Below, piece after piece: positions 40,741 to 51,435 of a DNA stretch of 57,237 nt. The DNA is from Roseomonas alba (GTDB lineage Bacteria > Pseudomonadota > Alphaproteobacteria > Acetobacterales > Acetobacteraceae): NCBI RefSeq assembly GCF_019430885.1, contig NZ_JAHYBZ010000016.1:1-57237 (forward strand). The letters run 5' to 3'. Numbering within the stretch: position 1 is the stretch's first letter; each line of letters opens with the position of its first letter. The notes under the pieces were generated by a model. It made no database searches. It worked only from the letters and a program-made list of their open reading frames with translations, and was not told the origin of the DNA. Made by a program: the position numbers and the translations under genes.

Positions 40741-42894
40741 ATGCCATCGCCCGCGGAACTGCCCATCACCGGCTATCTCGACCGCTTCTCGCATCGGCCG
40801 GGCGAGCGCTTCACGGCGCATGTCAGCGTGCGCGAGGGCGGCGCGGCCCGGGCGCGGCTGGTGCGGGTGATCTCGGGTGATCCGAACCCGGAAGGCCCGG
40901 GGCTGCGCTTCGAGGATCTATCGCATCGCTTCGATGTGACCTTCGCCGGACGGCGGCAGGCGATCCGCATCGGGTCGCATGCGGTGGTGCCGCGCGGGCC
41001 GGTGCGGGACGTCGGCCCAATGACCTGGACGGCGCTGGTCTGGCTGGGCGCGCACCCTGTCAAAGAGGCCGTCGTGATCGCGGAAGGCGATGTGGTGCTT
41101 GCCCTGACGCCGGATGGCGTTGCAGGCGCGATCGGCGGCGCCGTGGTCGCGACGCCGCGCCCGCCGGCGCTGCGCTGCTGGCATCGCCTGTGGCTCAGCG
41201 CCGATCCCGGCACGGGGCGGGTCGCGGTGGGGATGGTGCCGCTCGACGGCGGGGCGGAGACAGTCGCGACCGCCGTGGTGCCGCACCTGCACCTGCCAGC
41301 GGGCGGTGCGCGCATCGTGATTGCCGCGGATGCGAAGGGCGGCCGCCACCTCACCGCCAAGGTCGAAGACCCGGCGCTGTTGGGGGGCTACCGCGACAGC
41401 TACCCGCATCCGGCGGCGACGCTCGCCGCGTTGGACCCGATCGCCGGCTGGGATTTCTCGCGCGACATCCCGACGCAGCGCATCCTCGATGTCGGGGAGC
41501 AGCATTGCGACGGGTATCTGGTGAACCTCCCCACGCGCGCCATGGTCGGCGCGCGCTGGTCGGGGCGCGAGATGTGCTGGCGCCATGCGCCAGAGGATTA
41601 CGGCGCCATCCATTTCCATGCCGACGACCTCGGCGATTGCGGCTGGCAGTCCGACCTTGCCTTCACCGTACCCGACGACCTGCCCTCCGGCGCCTATGCG
41701 CTGCACCTGACCTGCGCGGAGGGCGAGGACTGGCTGCCGCTCTACGTCCTGCCCCCGAAGGGCGAGGCGCGGGCGCCGGTCGCCTTTCTCGCCTCGACCT
41801 TCACCTACCAGGCCTATGCCAACCATGCGCGGGGCAATGCCGATGCGGCCTACAAGGCGCGCGTCGCGGCCTGGGGCGCCTATCCGCACAATCCGGACGA
41901 CTTCGCGATTTATGCGGGGTCTACCTACAACCTGCATCCGGATGGCAGCGGGGTGTCGTTCTCGTCGCGTCTGCGGCCGATCCTGACCATGCGGCCGGGC
42001 TTCCTGACCTTCAACGACGCGCGCGGGTCGGGGCTGCGGCACTATCCGGCGGACACGCATATCCTCGCCTGGCTGGAGGCGAAGGGCATCGCCTTCGACG
42101 TCATCACCGACGAGGACCTGCACGAGGAAGGGCTCGACCTGCTGAAGCCCTATCGCGTGGTGATGACGGGCTCGCACCCTGAATACCACACCATCCGCAC
42201 GCTGGACGCCCTCAGCGACTATACGCGCGGGACGGGGCGGCTGATGTATCTGGGCGGCAATGGCTTCTACTGGCGCATCGCGGTGACGCAGACCCTGCCC
42301 GGCATGCTGGAGCTGCGTCGCGCCGAGGGCGGCATCCGCGCCTGGGCCGCCGAGCCTGGCGAATATTATCACCAGACGGATGGCGCCTATGGCGGGCTGT
42401 GGCGGCGCAACAGGCGGCCGCCGCAGATGCTCGCGGGCGTCGGCTTCTCGGGCCAGGGGCTGTTCGAGGGCACGCATTACCGCCTGCTGCCGGCAGCGCG
42501 CGATCCCCGGCACGCCTGGATCTTCGACGGCGTCGACGGCGAGACCTTCGGCGATTACGGCCTGTCCGGCGGCGGCGCCGCGGGCTTCGAGCTGGACCGC
42601 GCCGATCCCGCGCTCGGCACGCCGGAAGGCACGGCGATCCTGGCGCGGTCCGAGGACCCGCCGGCCTCCTTCGTCACCGTGCCGGAGGAGTTGTTGTCCC
42701 ACGTCAAGACCGTCACCGGCGAAACGCCCGATGCCCTGAAGCGCGCCGAGATCGTGTATTTCGACACGCCGGGCGGCGGCGCCGTCTTTGCCACCGGATC
42801 GATCACCTGGTGCGGCAGTCTTTGGCAGGATGGCGCATTCCAGGGCCCGGTCAGCCGCATCATGGAGAATGTGCTGCGCCGCTTCGCCGACTGA
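40741..42894 (+). CDS. N,N-dimethylformamidase large-subunit homologue
   Basis: A 717-residue soluble protein starting ATG 40741. Residues 1-100 and 130-215 look like beta-sandwich/LamG-type lectin domains; the C-terminal half is the catalytic Rossmann-like part with AFLASTFTYQAYAN, AIYAGSTYN, the GSHPEYHT motif (Glu481) and YYHQTDGAYGG. Known dimethylformamidase needs an iron held by two Tyr and one Glu of this subunit plus a small subunit; no small subunit is encoded here. With the downstream peptide importer it probably hydrolyses an imported amide. The true substrate is unknown. Confidence 0.8.
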   Translation: MPSPAELPITGYLDRFSHRPGERFTAHVSVREGGAARARLVRVISGDPNPEGPGLRFEDLSHRFDVTFAGRRQAIRIGSHAVVPRGPVRDVGPMTWTALVWLGAHPVKEAVVIAEGDVVLALTPDGVAGAIGGAVVATPRPPALRCWHRLWLSADPGTGRVAVGMVPLDGGAETVATAVVPHLHLPAGGARIVIAADAKGGRHLTAKVEDPALLGGYRDSYPHPAATLAALDPIAGWDFSRDIPTQRILDVGEQHCDGYLVNLPTRAMVGARWSGREMCWRHAPEDYGAIHFHADDLGDCGWQSDLAFTVPDDLPSGAYALHLTCAEGEDWLPLYVLPPKGEARAPVAFLASTFTYQAYANHARGNADAAYKARVAAWGAYPHNPDDFAIYAGSTYNLHPDGSGVSFSSRLRPILTMRPGFLTFNDARGSGLRHYPADTHILAWLEAKGIAFDVITDEDLHEEGLDLLKPYRVVMTGSHPEYHTIRTLDALSDYTRGTGRLMYLGGNGFYWRIAVTQTLPGMLELRRAEGGIRAWAAEPGEYYHQTDGAYGGLWRRNRRPPQMLAGVGFSGQGLFEGTHYRLLPAARDPRHAWIFDGVDGETFGDYGLSGGGAAGFELDRADPALGTPEGTAILARSEDPPASFVTVPEELLSHVKTVTGETPDALKRAEIVYFDTPGGGAVFATGSITWCGSLWQDGAFQGPVSRIMENVLRRFAD

Positions 42895-42972
42895 CCGGTT
42901 GACAGGCTGCCTGACGCATCGGACGCTCGCCGGAAACTAGGGTGGCCACGCAATTTCCGGGGGATGGTGCTC

Positions 42973-44544
42973 ATGAAGCGCTCTCGTCTTGCGTTCTCGA
43001 TCCTGGCGGCGGGCCTCGGCCTGCCCGCCGCGGCGCTGGCGGCGCCGTTCACCTGTCCGTCGCGCGGGGGCGACATCGTCTTCGGCCAGGAAGCCAACGT
43101 GAATTCGCTGGACCAGATGACGTCCAGCACGATCTCCACCCGCAACATCGCGATGAACATCTACGAATCGCTGATGACGCGGGACGAGAACAACCGTCCG
43201 ATCCTCGAGCTCGCCGAGAGCATGGAGGAGTCCGGCGACGGGCTGACCTACACCTTCAAGCTGCGCCGCGGCATCACCTTCCACAACGGCAAGCCGATGA
43301 CCTCGGCTGATGTCGTGGCGTCCTTCAACCGCTACAACCGCATCGGGTTGCAGCGCAGCACGCTCGACAACGTGGCGGGCTGGGACGCGCCGGACCCCTA
43401 CACCTTCATCATCCGCATGAAGCATGTGCAGCCGACCTTCATCGAGGCGCTGTCCAGCTTCTCCGTGCCCATCGTCATCATCCCCTCGGAGCACGAGAAT
43501 GACGAGCGGCAGCAGCTCCGCACCGTCGGCACCGGGCCCTTCCGCCTTCTGGAATTCGTCCCCGGCAGCCATGCGAAGCTCGGCCGCTTCGACGGCTACC
43601 AGCCCAACACCGCCTTCGAGCAGCGCACCGGCTTCGGCGGCTATCGCGTCGCCTGCGTCGACACCGTCACCTTCCGCATCGTGACGGAGGCCTCGGCCCG
43701 CGTGGCGGGGCTCGAGACCGGCGAGCTCCAGGCGGTGGAGGACGTGCCGACCCGTTCGCTCGACAGCCTGCGCCGCAACAATGCGATAACCATCCTGCCG
43801 CTGCAGAACTGGTGGATCCAGATCGCGCTGCCGAACACCGCGAACCCGCCGACGAACAACCTCGCCTTCCGCCGTGCCGTGCAGGCGGCGATGGGCATGG
43901 AAGACATCATGGACGCGGCGACGGACGGCAATTTTCGCCTGAATGTCGGCTTCCAGTTCCCGAACCAGCCCTCCTACACGGATGCCGGCAAGGAGACCTA
44001 CAACATCAACGATCAGGCCCGCGCCCGGGCCCTGCTGAGGGAATCCGGCTATCGCGGCGAACCGATCACCATCCTGACCAACCGCGACTACCCGCCGATG
44101 TACAACGCGGCGCTGGTCATGCAGCAGCAGCTTCGCGCGGTCGGCATCAACGCCAATCTGCGCGTGGTGGACTGGCCGACCTCGGTGCAGATGTCTCAGC
44201 GCGTGAACAGCGATGAATGGCATTTCTTCCATTCCGGCTGGGGCACGCAGCCGGCGCTCGGCGCGCTGGCGACCATGCAGTTCCTGGTCTCGCCCGGGGC
44301 GAACTACCGTCCGCGCGACGACAAGGACGATCCGGATGTGCTCGCCGCCTGGAACGACATGAACAATCTGCGCGACCCGGCCGCGCGGCAGGACGCCTTC
44401 GCGCGGATGCAGCGGCTGGTGCTGGAACGCGCCTATGCCTATCCCTTCGGATCGCTGACCAAGGTGCAGGCGGTGCGGGCGAACGTGAAGAACTTCGTGC
44501 CCTTCCGCATCCCGCGCTTCTCCAACGTGTGGGTGCAGCGGTAA
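42973..44544 (+). CDS. Peptide/nickel-type ABC substrate-binding protein (SBP family 5)
   Basis: 523 residues from ATG 42973 (ATG 42964 also possible, but its GGGGG lies too close). The signal peptide ends AAALAA near residue 22. The mature part has FGQEANVNSLDQMTSS and YTFKLRRGITFHNGKPMTSADVV, standard for DppA/OppA-like receptors. It is followed by two permeases and two ATPases, a complete dipeptide-type importer. The cargo may be the amide handled by the upstream enzyme. Confidence 0.93.
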   Translation: MKRSRLAFSILAAGLGLPAAALAAPFTCPSRGGDIVFGQEANVNSLDQMTSSTISTRNIAMNIYESLMTRDENNRPILELAESMEESGDGLTYTFKLRRGITFHNGKPMTSADVVASFNRYNRIGLQRSTLDNVAGWDAPDPYTFIIRMKHVQPTFIEALSSFSVPIVIIPSEHENDERQQLRTVGTGPFRLLEFVPGSHAKLGRFDGYQPNTAFEQRTGFGGYRVACVDTVTFRIVTEASARVAGLETGELQAVEDVPTRSLDSLRRNNAITILPLQNWWIQIALPNTANPPTNNLAFRRAVQAAMGMEDIMDAATDGNFRLNVGFQFPNQPSYTDAGKETYNINDQARARALLRESGYRGEPITILTNRDYPPMYNAALVMQQQLRAVGINANLRVVDWPTSVQMSQRVNSDEWHFFHSGWGTQPALGALATMQFLVSPGANYRPRDDKDDPDVLAAWNDMNNLRDPAARQDAFARMQRLVLERAYAYPFGSLTKVQAVRANVKNFVPFRIPRFSNVWVQR

Positions 44545-44548
44545 TCCC

Positions 44549-45493
44549 GTGATCGGCGTCGCGGCCGGGCGCGTCCTCAGCGCGATCCCGGTCCTCTTCA
44601 TCGTCAGCCTCATCACCTTCGGGCTGATGCGGCTGATCCCCGGCGACCCGGCAGCGGCCATCGCCGGCGTCGCCGCGACGCCGGCGCAGATCGAGCAGCT
44701 CCGCCGCGACCTCGGCCTCGACCAGCCGCTCTGGCTGCAATTGGTCGACTACTACCGGGGGCTGGCGCAGGGCGATCTCGGGCGGTCGCTGCTGCTCGGC
44801 AAGGGCGTCTTCGCCGCGACGATGGAACGCCTGCCGGTGACCATCGGCCTGTCGCTCTACGCCCTGGTCTTCACCCTGCTGATCGGCATCGCGAGCGGCA
44901 TCATCGCCGCGCTGCGGCAGAATTCATGGATCGACCAGGCGGCGATGATGTTCGCCATGATCGGCATCAGCGTGCCGAACTTCTTCCTCGGCCTGCTGAT
45001 GATCATCCTCTTCGCGGTGCATCTCGGCTGGCTGCCTTCCGGCGGGTATGTCGCCTTCTCGGCCGATCCGCTGGGCTGGCTGCGCAGCCTGGCCATGCCG
45101 GCCTTCTCGCTCGCGCTGCTCCAGGCGGGGCTGCTCGCGCGCATCACGCGGTCGTCGATGCTGGAAGTTCTGCGCCAGGACTACATCCGTACGGCGCGCG
45201 CCAAGGGGCTGCCGCAGCGCAAGGTGGTGCTGAAGCATGCGCTCTCCAATGCGCTGATCCCGATCGTGACCGTGGTCGGCATCATCGTTTCGCTGCTGCT
45301 CTCGGGTGCCGTGGTGACGGAGGCGTTGTTCTCCATCCCCGGCATGGGGCAGTTGCTGACCCAGGCGGTGCTGAACCGCGACTATCCGATGGTGCAGGGG
45401 GGCCTGCTGCTGGTGACCACCTTCCTGGTGCTGGTGAACATCAGCGTCGATGTTCTCTACGCGGTGCTCGACCCACGGGTGCGCTATGAGTGA
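44549..45493 (+). CDS. ABC permease, DppB type
   Basis: A 314-residue protein with six membrane segments, GTG start 44549 four nt after the receptor stop. FGLMRLIPGDPAAAIAG at the N-terminal side and the coupling motif YIRTARAKGLPQRKVVLKHA are typical of DppB/OppB. It overlaps the next permease gene by 8 nt. Confidence 0.93.
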   Translation: MIGVAAGRVLSAIPVLFIVSLITFGLMRLIPGDPAAAIAGVAATPAQIEQLRRDLGLDQPLWLQLVDYYRGLAQGDLGRSLLLGKGVFAATMERLPVTIGLSLYALVFTLLIGIASGIIAALRQNSWIDQAAMMFAMIGISVPNFFLGLLMIILFAVHLGWLPSGGYVAFSADPLGWLRSLAMPAFSLALLQAGLLARITRSSMLEVLRQDYIRTARAKGLPQRKVVLKHALSNALIPIVTVVGIIVSLLLSGAVVTEALFSIPGMGQLLTQAVLNRDYPMVQGGLLLVTTFLVLVNISVDVLYAVLDPRVRYE

Positions 45494-46360
45494 CAATGCC
45501 GAGGGCATCGCCCTCAAGCGCGAGCATCCGCTCCGGGTCACGCTACGCCGGCTGTTCCGCCACAAGCTGTTCGTGACCGGCCTACTGCTGTTCGGGATCG
45601 TGGCGGGGATCGGCATCGCGGCGCCCTGGATCACCGACATCGACCCGCAGCGCCTTTCCATGCGCAACAAGTTCCTCTCGCCCAGCGAGACCTGGATCTT
45701 CGGCACCGACAATTTCGGTCGCTCGCTCTGGTCGCGCACCGTCTGGGGCGCGCAGCTGTCGATGATCATCGGCGCGTCCGTCGTCGCGCTGAACGCCGTG
45801 TTCGGCACGCTGATCGGCGCGGCGGCGGGGTATTTCCGCAAGCTCGACAACGCGCTGATGCGGGTGAACGATGCGCTGATGGCGTTCCCGGCCATCCTGC
45901 TCGCCATCGCGGTCACCGCCGTGCTGGGGCCCTCCACGCTGAACGTCATCCTCGCGCTGTCGATCGTCTACATCCCGCGCACCGCACGCATCGTGCGGTC
46001 CTCGGTGATTGTGCTGCGGGAGATGGAATACGTTCAGGCCGCCGTCGCCGCCGGAGCAGGACATTGGCGCATCCTGCGCCACCACATCCTGCCCAACGCC
46101 ATGGCGCCGATGATCGTGCAGCTCTCCTTCCTCTTCGCCTATGCGGTGCTGTCGGAAGCGACGCTCTCCTTCCTTGGCGTCGGCGCCGTGCCGCCCACGC
46201 CGACCTGGGGCAACATCATGGCCGAGGGCCGCGACTTCCTGCGCGAGGCGCCCTGGATCATCACCATCCCCGGCGTGATGCTGATGATCACGGTGATGGG
46301 GCTCAACCTTCTCGGCGACGGGCTGCGCGACGTGCTCGACCCAAGGCTCAGGATCCAGCA

Positions 46361-46364
<4 letters not shown>
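45486..46364 (+). CDS. ABC permease, DppC type
   Basis: A 292-residue protein, ATG 45486 inside the end of the previous gene. It has an N-terminal helix then FGTDNFGRSLWSR, the DppC hallmark, and the coupling loop YVQAAVAAGAGHWRILRHHI. It pairs with the DppB-type subunit to form the channel. Its stop overlaps the GTG of the next gene. Confidence 0.93.
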
Positions 46365-48309
<1,945 letters not shown>

Positions 48310-48317
48310 GGAACGCC

Positions 48318-49334
48318 ATGGCCAAGTCCCGCCTCGTCCCCGAGGTCGATTTCACCAAGGACGGGAAGCAGACCGGCTTCATCCGCCTGTTCCATTCCAC
48401 CCATGACAGCGCCTATGGCTTCATCCCTATCCCGATCGTCGTGGTGAAGAACGGTGACGGCCCGACCGCCTTCTTCTCCTCCGGCAACCATGGCGACGAA
48501 TACGAAGGCCAGATCGCCGTCACCAACCTGATCAAGTGGCTGCAGCCGGAGATGATCCGCGGCCGCGTCATCCTGCTGCCCATGGCGAATTTCCCCGCGG
48601 CACTCGCCGGCCGCCGCGTCTCGCCGATCGACGACGTCAACATGAACCGCATCTTCCCCGGCGATGCCGATGGCACCGTCACGCGCCAGATCGCGCATTT
48701 CATCGACAGCGAGCTGATCCCGCTGGCCGACCTCGTCATCGACCTGCATTCGGGCGGGTCGTCGCTGAACTACATCCCGACCGCGCTCGCCAAGCAGTCC
48801 GACGACCCGGCGCTGTACCAGAAGCAGCTCGACGCGCTGCGGGCCTTCGGCGCGCCCTTCACCTACATCCAGGGCGGCAGGCAGCAGGGACAGGGGGCGG
48901 ACCAGACGCTCGGGGCGGGCGCGGAACGGCGCGGCGCCATCGCACTCGGCACCGAACTCGGGGGCGCGGGGGCGGTGAATGCCTCTGGCTTGGCCATCGC
49001 CGAGCGCGGCCTGCGCAACCTGCTGGTCCATCTCGGCATCCTCGGCCGCGAGCATTGGGTCGAACCGCCCGTGCCCACGCGCTTCCTCGATGTGCGCGGA
49101 CCGGAGATGTACATCTACGCCCCCGAGAACGGCGTCTTCGAACCCCTGGTTGAATTGGGCGATACCGTCACGCCCGGCACGCCCGCCGCGCGCATCCATT
49201 TCCCCGAAACGCCCTGGCTGCCGCCGGTCGAGATCGCCTTCAAGGCCGCCGGCATCGTCATGTGCAAGCGCATCCCGGCGCGGACGAAGCGCGGCGACTG
49301 CCTGTTCCATCTCGCTGCCGATCTGTCAGCCTGA
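48318..49334 (+). CDS. Succinylglutamate desuccinylase/aspartoacylase family enzyme (M14)
   Basis: A 338-residue zinc hydrolase. The metal site GNHGDEYEG (His and Glu) and DLHSGGSSLNY (second His) are present; GTELGGAGAVN carries the likely catalytic Glu. Family members remove acyl groups from N-acylated amino acids. It is the last gene of the amide operon, 8 nt after the transporter ATPase, and could deacylate the imported or partly hydrolysed product. Only 40 nt separate it from the hotdog gene of the APE-like block. Confidence 0.88.
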   Translation: MAKSRLVPEVDFTKDGKQTGFIRLFHSTHDSAYGFIPIPIVVVKNGDGPTAFFSSGNHGDEYEGQIAVTNLIKWLQPEMIRGRVILLPMANFPAALAGRRVSPIDDVNMNRIFPGDADGTVTRQIAHFIDSELIPLADLVIDLHSGGSSLNYIPTALAKQSDDPALYQKQLDALRAFGAPFTYIQGGRQQGQGADQTLGAGAERRGAIALGTELGGAGAVNASGLAIAERGLRNLLVHLGILGREHWVEPPVPTRFLDVRGPEMYIYAPENGVFEPLVELGDTVTPGTPAARIHFPETPWLPPVEIAFKAAGIVMCKRIPARTKRGDCLFHLAADLSA

Positions 49335-49374
49335 ACACTTGCCGCGCCGCCCCCCGGCGTGCTCAAGCGGCCGG

Positions 49375-49677
49375 GTGAGTGAGCGTCTGGACACGGCCGT
49401 CACCATCGGCCCCGACCACCCCGCCCTGCCTGGGCACTTTCCAGGCCGGCCGATCGTGCCTGGGGTGCTGCTGCTCGACCAGGTGATCGCCGCGGCGCGG
49501 GATGCCTTCGCCCTGCCCGCCCCCACTTCCCTGCCGCGCGCGAAATTCGCTGCCCCGGTCCTGCCGGGGGAACGGGTCGATGTCGCGCTGACCCGCCTCG
49601 ACGCCACCCGGATCGGCTTCGCCTGCACGGTCGCCGGCCGCCCCGTCGCCAGTGGCGAGTTGCGATTCGGCCCATGA
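49375..49677 (+). CDS. Hotdog-fold 3-hydroxyacyl-ACP dehydratase (ApeI/FabZ-like)
   Basis: A 100-residue protein with GTG start 49375. HPALPGHFPGRPIVPGVLLLDQV is the FabZ/FabA hotdog hallmark with the catalytic His in GHFPG. It is a little shorter than housekeeping FabZ (about 150), as is normal for ApeI-type dehydratases. It overlaps the acyltransferase gene by 4 nt and opens the second APE-like block. Confidence 0.82.
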   Translation: MSERLDTAVTIGPDHPALPGHFPGRPIVPGVLLLDQVIAAARDAFALPAPTSLPRAKFAAPVLPGERVDVALTRLDATRIGFACTVAGRPVASGELRFGP

Positions 49678-50579
49678 CCGACAGCGCCGCCTGGACGCGC
49701 GTGCCCGAACGCGGCGGCGGCGGCGCGATGCGCCTGATGGCGCGCATCGCGCTCGGCACGGGTTGGCATGTCGGGCACGTGCTGCTGCATCCGATCACGC
49801 TGTTCTTCCTGACGACGTCGCCCGCCGCGCAGAAGCGCGCGGTACGCCGCTACCTGACGCGCGCCCTGGGGCGGAAGGCTGCCTGGTCCGACCTCTGGCG
49901 GCTCTATTTCTGCTTCGCCTCGACCATGCTCGACCGCGTCTTCCTGCTCTCCGGCCGCACCGCGGGCTATGACCTGACGATCGAGGGCCTCGACCTGCTG
50001 CGCGATGCCGCCGCCTCCGGCCGCGGCGTGGTGATGCTCGGCGCGCATATGGGCTCCTTCGAGGCGCTGCGCGCCGTCACCGCCGCCGATGCCCCCGTCG
50101 AGGTCCGCATGCTGATGCACAGCGCCCCCGGCGGCGCGGCGGATGCGCTGTTCGACAGCCTCGACCCCGCCCGCGCCGGGGCGGTCATCCATCTCGGCCG
50201 GCCCGAGGCGATGCTCACGGCGCAGGAGGTGATCGACCGCGGCGGGGTGGTCGGCCTGCTCGCCGATCGCGCGCCACGGACCGAGCGCATGATCCCGGTC
50301 CCGTTCCTTGGCGCCGAGGCCCCCTTCCCCGGCGGCCCCATGACCCTTGCCGCCATCCTCAAGGCACCGGTCGTGCTCGGCTTCGGCCTGTGGCTCGGCC
50401 CACGCCGCTACCTGCTGCGCTTCGAACCCCTCGCGGAGGCCATCGACCTGCCGCGCGCAACGCGGGCCGAGGCGCTGCGTTCCTGGCTCGGACTCTATGC
50501 GGCGCGGCTCGGCGAGGTCTGCCGCGCGCACCCCTACAACTGGTTCAACTTCTACGATTTCTGGCAGGAGACCCCGTGA
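49674..50579 (+). CDS. LpxL-family lysophospholipid/lipid A-type acyltransferase
   Basis: A 301-residue protein, ATG 49674. The catalytic His-x4-Glu motif is in LGAHMGSFEALRA, and the later GLLADRAPRTERM and FPGGPMTLA match the LpxL/HtrB family. In APE loci an acyltransferase of this kind anchors the polyene acid to a lipid; the same is proposed here. A role in lipid A itself is the alternative. It overlaps genes on both sides by 4 nt. Confidence 0.82.
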   Translation: MTDSAAWTRVPERGGGGAMRLMARIALGTGWHVGHVLLHPITLFFLTTSPAAQKRAVRRYLTRALGRKAAWSDLWRLYFCFASTMLDRVFLLSGRTAGYDLTIEGLDLLRDAAASGRGVVMLGAHMGSFEALRAVTAADAPVEVRMLMHSAPGGAADALFDSLDPARAGAVIHLGRPEAMLTAQEVIDRGGVVGLLADRAPRTERMIPVPFLGAEAPFPGGPMTLAAILKAPVVLGFGLWLGPRRYLLRFEPLAEAIDLPRATRAEALRSWLGLYAARLGEVCRAHPYNWFNFYDFWQETP

Positions 50580-51130
50580 CGCGCCGCGTCCTTCTCGCCG
50601 CCCTGTTCCTGCCTGCCGTCGCCCAGGCCCAGGACGTCATGGCCCAGGTCATGGCCGCGCTCGCCATCGTGCGCGACAGCCAGGCGACCTTCGTCGAGGA
50701 AAAGGAACTTCCCGAACTCGACCGCCCCCTGACCTCGCGCGGCCTCCTGGTCTGGCACGCGCCGGATCGGCTGGAAAAGCGCACCGTCGAACCCTTCGAG
50801 GAACGCCTGCTCGTCGAAGGCGACCGTCTGCTGCTGGAAACGCGGGAACAGCACCAGGAACTCTCCCTCGACACCGCACCCGAGATCCGTCCACTCGTCG
50901 AGGCCATCCGCGCGACGCTCGCCGGCGATGCGGTGACGCTGCGCCGCTACTACGGGATCAGCTTCTCCGGCGACCTCGCGCATTGGCGCATGGTGCTGAC
51001 GCCGCTGTCCTCGCGAGTGCTCGCCGCCGTGCAGCGCATCACCATCGAAGGGGAAGGCGGGGCGGTGCTGGTGGTGGAACGGCAAGGGCGGGACGGGAAC
51101 AGCCGCATGGCCGTGACGCCGGGGCGATGA
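50576..51130 (+). CDS. LolA-like outer-membrane lipoprotein carrier
   Basis: A 184-residue periplasmic protein, GTG 50576. The signal peptide ends in AVAQAQ near residue 18; the rest is a LolA-type half-barrel (DSQATFVEEKELPELDRP..SRGLLVWHAPDRLEK). LolA paralogues are regular members of APE clusters, where they probably ferry the lipid-linked product. A repeat copy follows before the exporter gene. Confidence 0.82.
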   Translation: MTRRVLLAALFLPAVAQAQDVMAQVMAALAIVRDSQATFVEEKELPELDRPLTSRGLLVWHAPDRLEKRTVEPFEERLLVEGDRLLLETREQHQELSLDTAPEIRPLVEAIRATLAGDAVTLRRYYGISFSGDLAHWRMVLTPLSSRVLAAVQRITIEGEGGAVLVVERQGRDGNSRMAVTPGR

Positions 51131-51146
51131 TGGGGGCAGGCGACCA

Positions 51147-51410
51147 GAGAGGGGCTTTGCCCCTCTCCGGACCTCTCCCCACCAAAGGCCACAGGGCCTT
51201 TGGAAGCCGTCACTTGGCGCGGGGCAGGAAGGGCTGCCTGTCCGGCGATGGGTTCGTGCGGCCCGGCGGCGGCGAAGTCGGCACGGCACAGGGCGACGAG
51301 GCCAGCCCCACCATGGCAGCGCCCCCACAGCGCCCGACACCAGGTATCGGTTTCCAAAGGCCCTGTGGCCTTTGGTGTGGTGGCTTGGAGGGGCAAAGCC
51401 CCTCCAACGG
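51147..51410. repeat. Composite double-hairpin repeat, copy 5, inside the APE-like operon
   Basis: The left half 51147-51225 is reverse (hairpin B GAGAGGGGC-TTT-GCCCCTCTC; hairpin A complete). The right half 51340-51408 is forward (hairpin A AAAGGCC-CTGT-GGCCTTT; hairpin B GGAGGGGC-AAA-GCCCCTCC). The core is about 114 bp. Unlike the others it lies between two co-directional genes of one putative operon (305-bp gap 51131-51435); no other content is visible there. Confidence 0.9.
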
Positions 51411-51435
51411 TCCTGTCTGACGCCACCTGAGCCCC

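Noticed and set aside
42899..42972. Separate small-subunit gene of dimethylformamidase
   Set aside because: The gap after the large-subunit homologue is only 78 nt, and no frame of 100-130 codons resembling the small subunit is found on either side.
49674..50579. Housekeeping lipid A acyltransferase LpxL
   Set aside because: The family fits, but its place between a hotdog dehydratase and a LolA/MMPL pair with 4-nt overlaps favours an APE-type acyltransferase.
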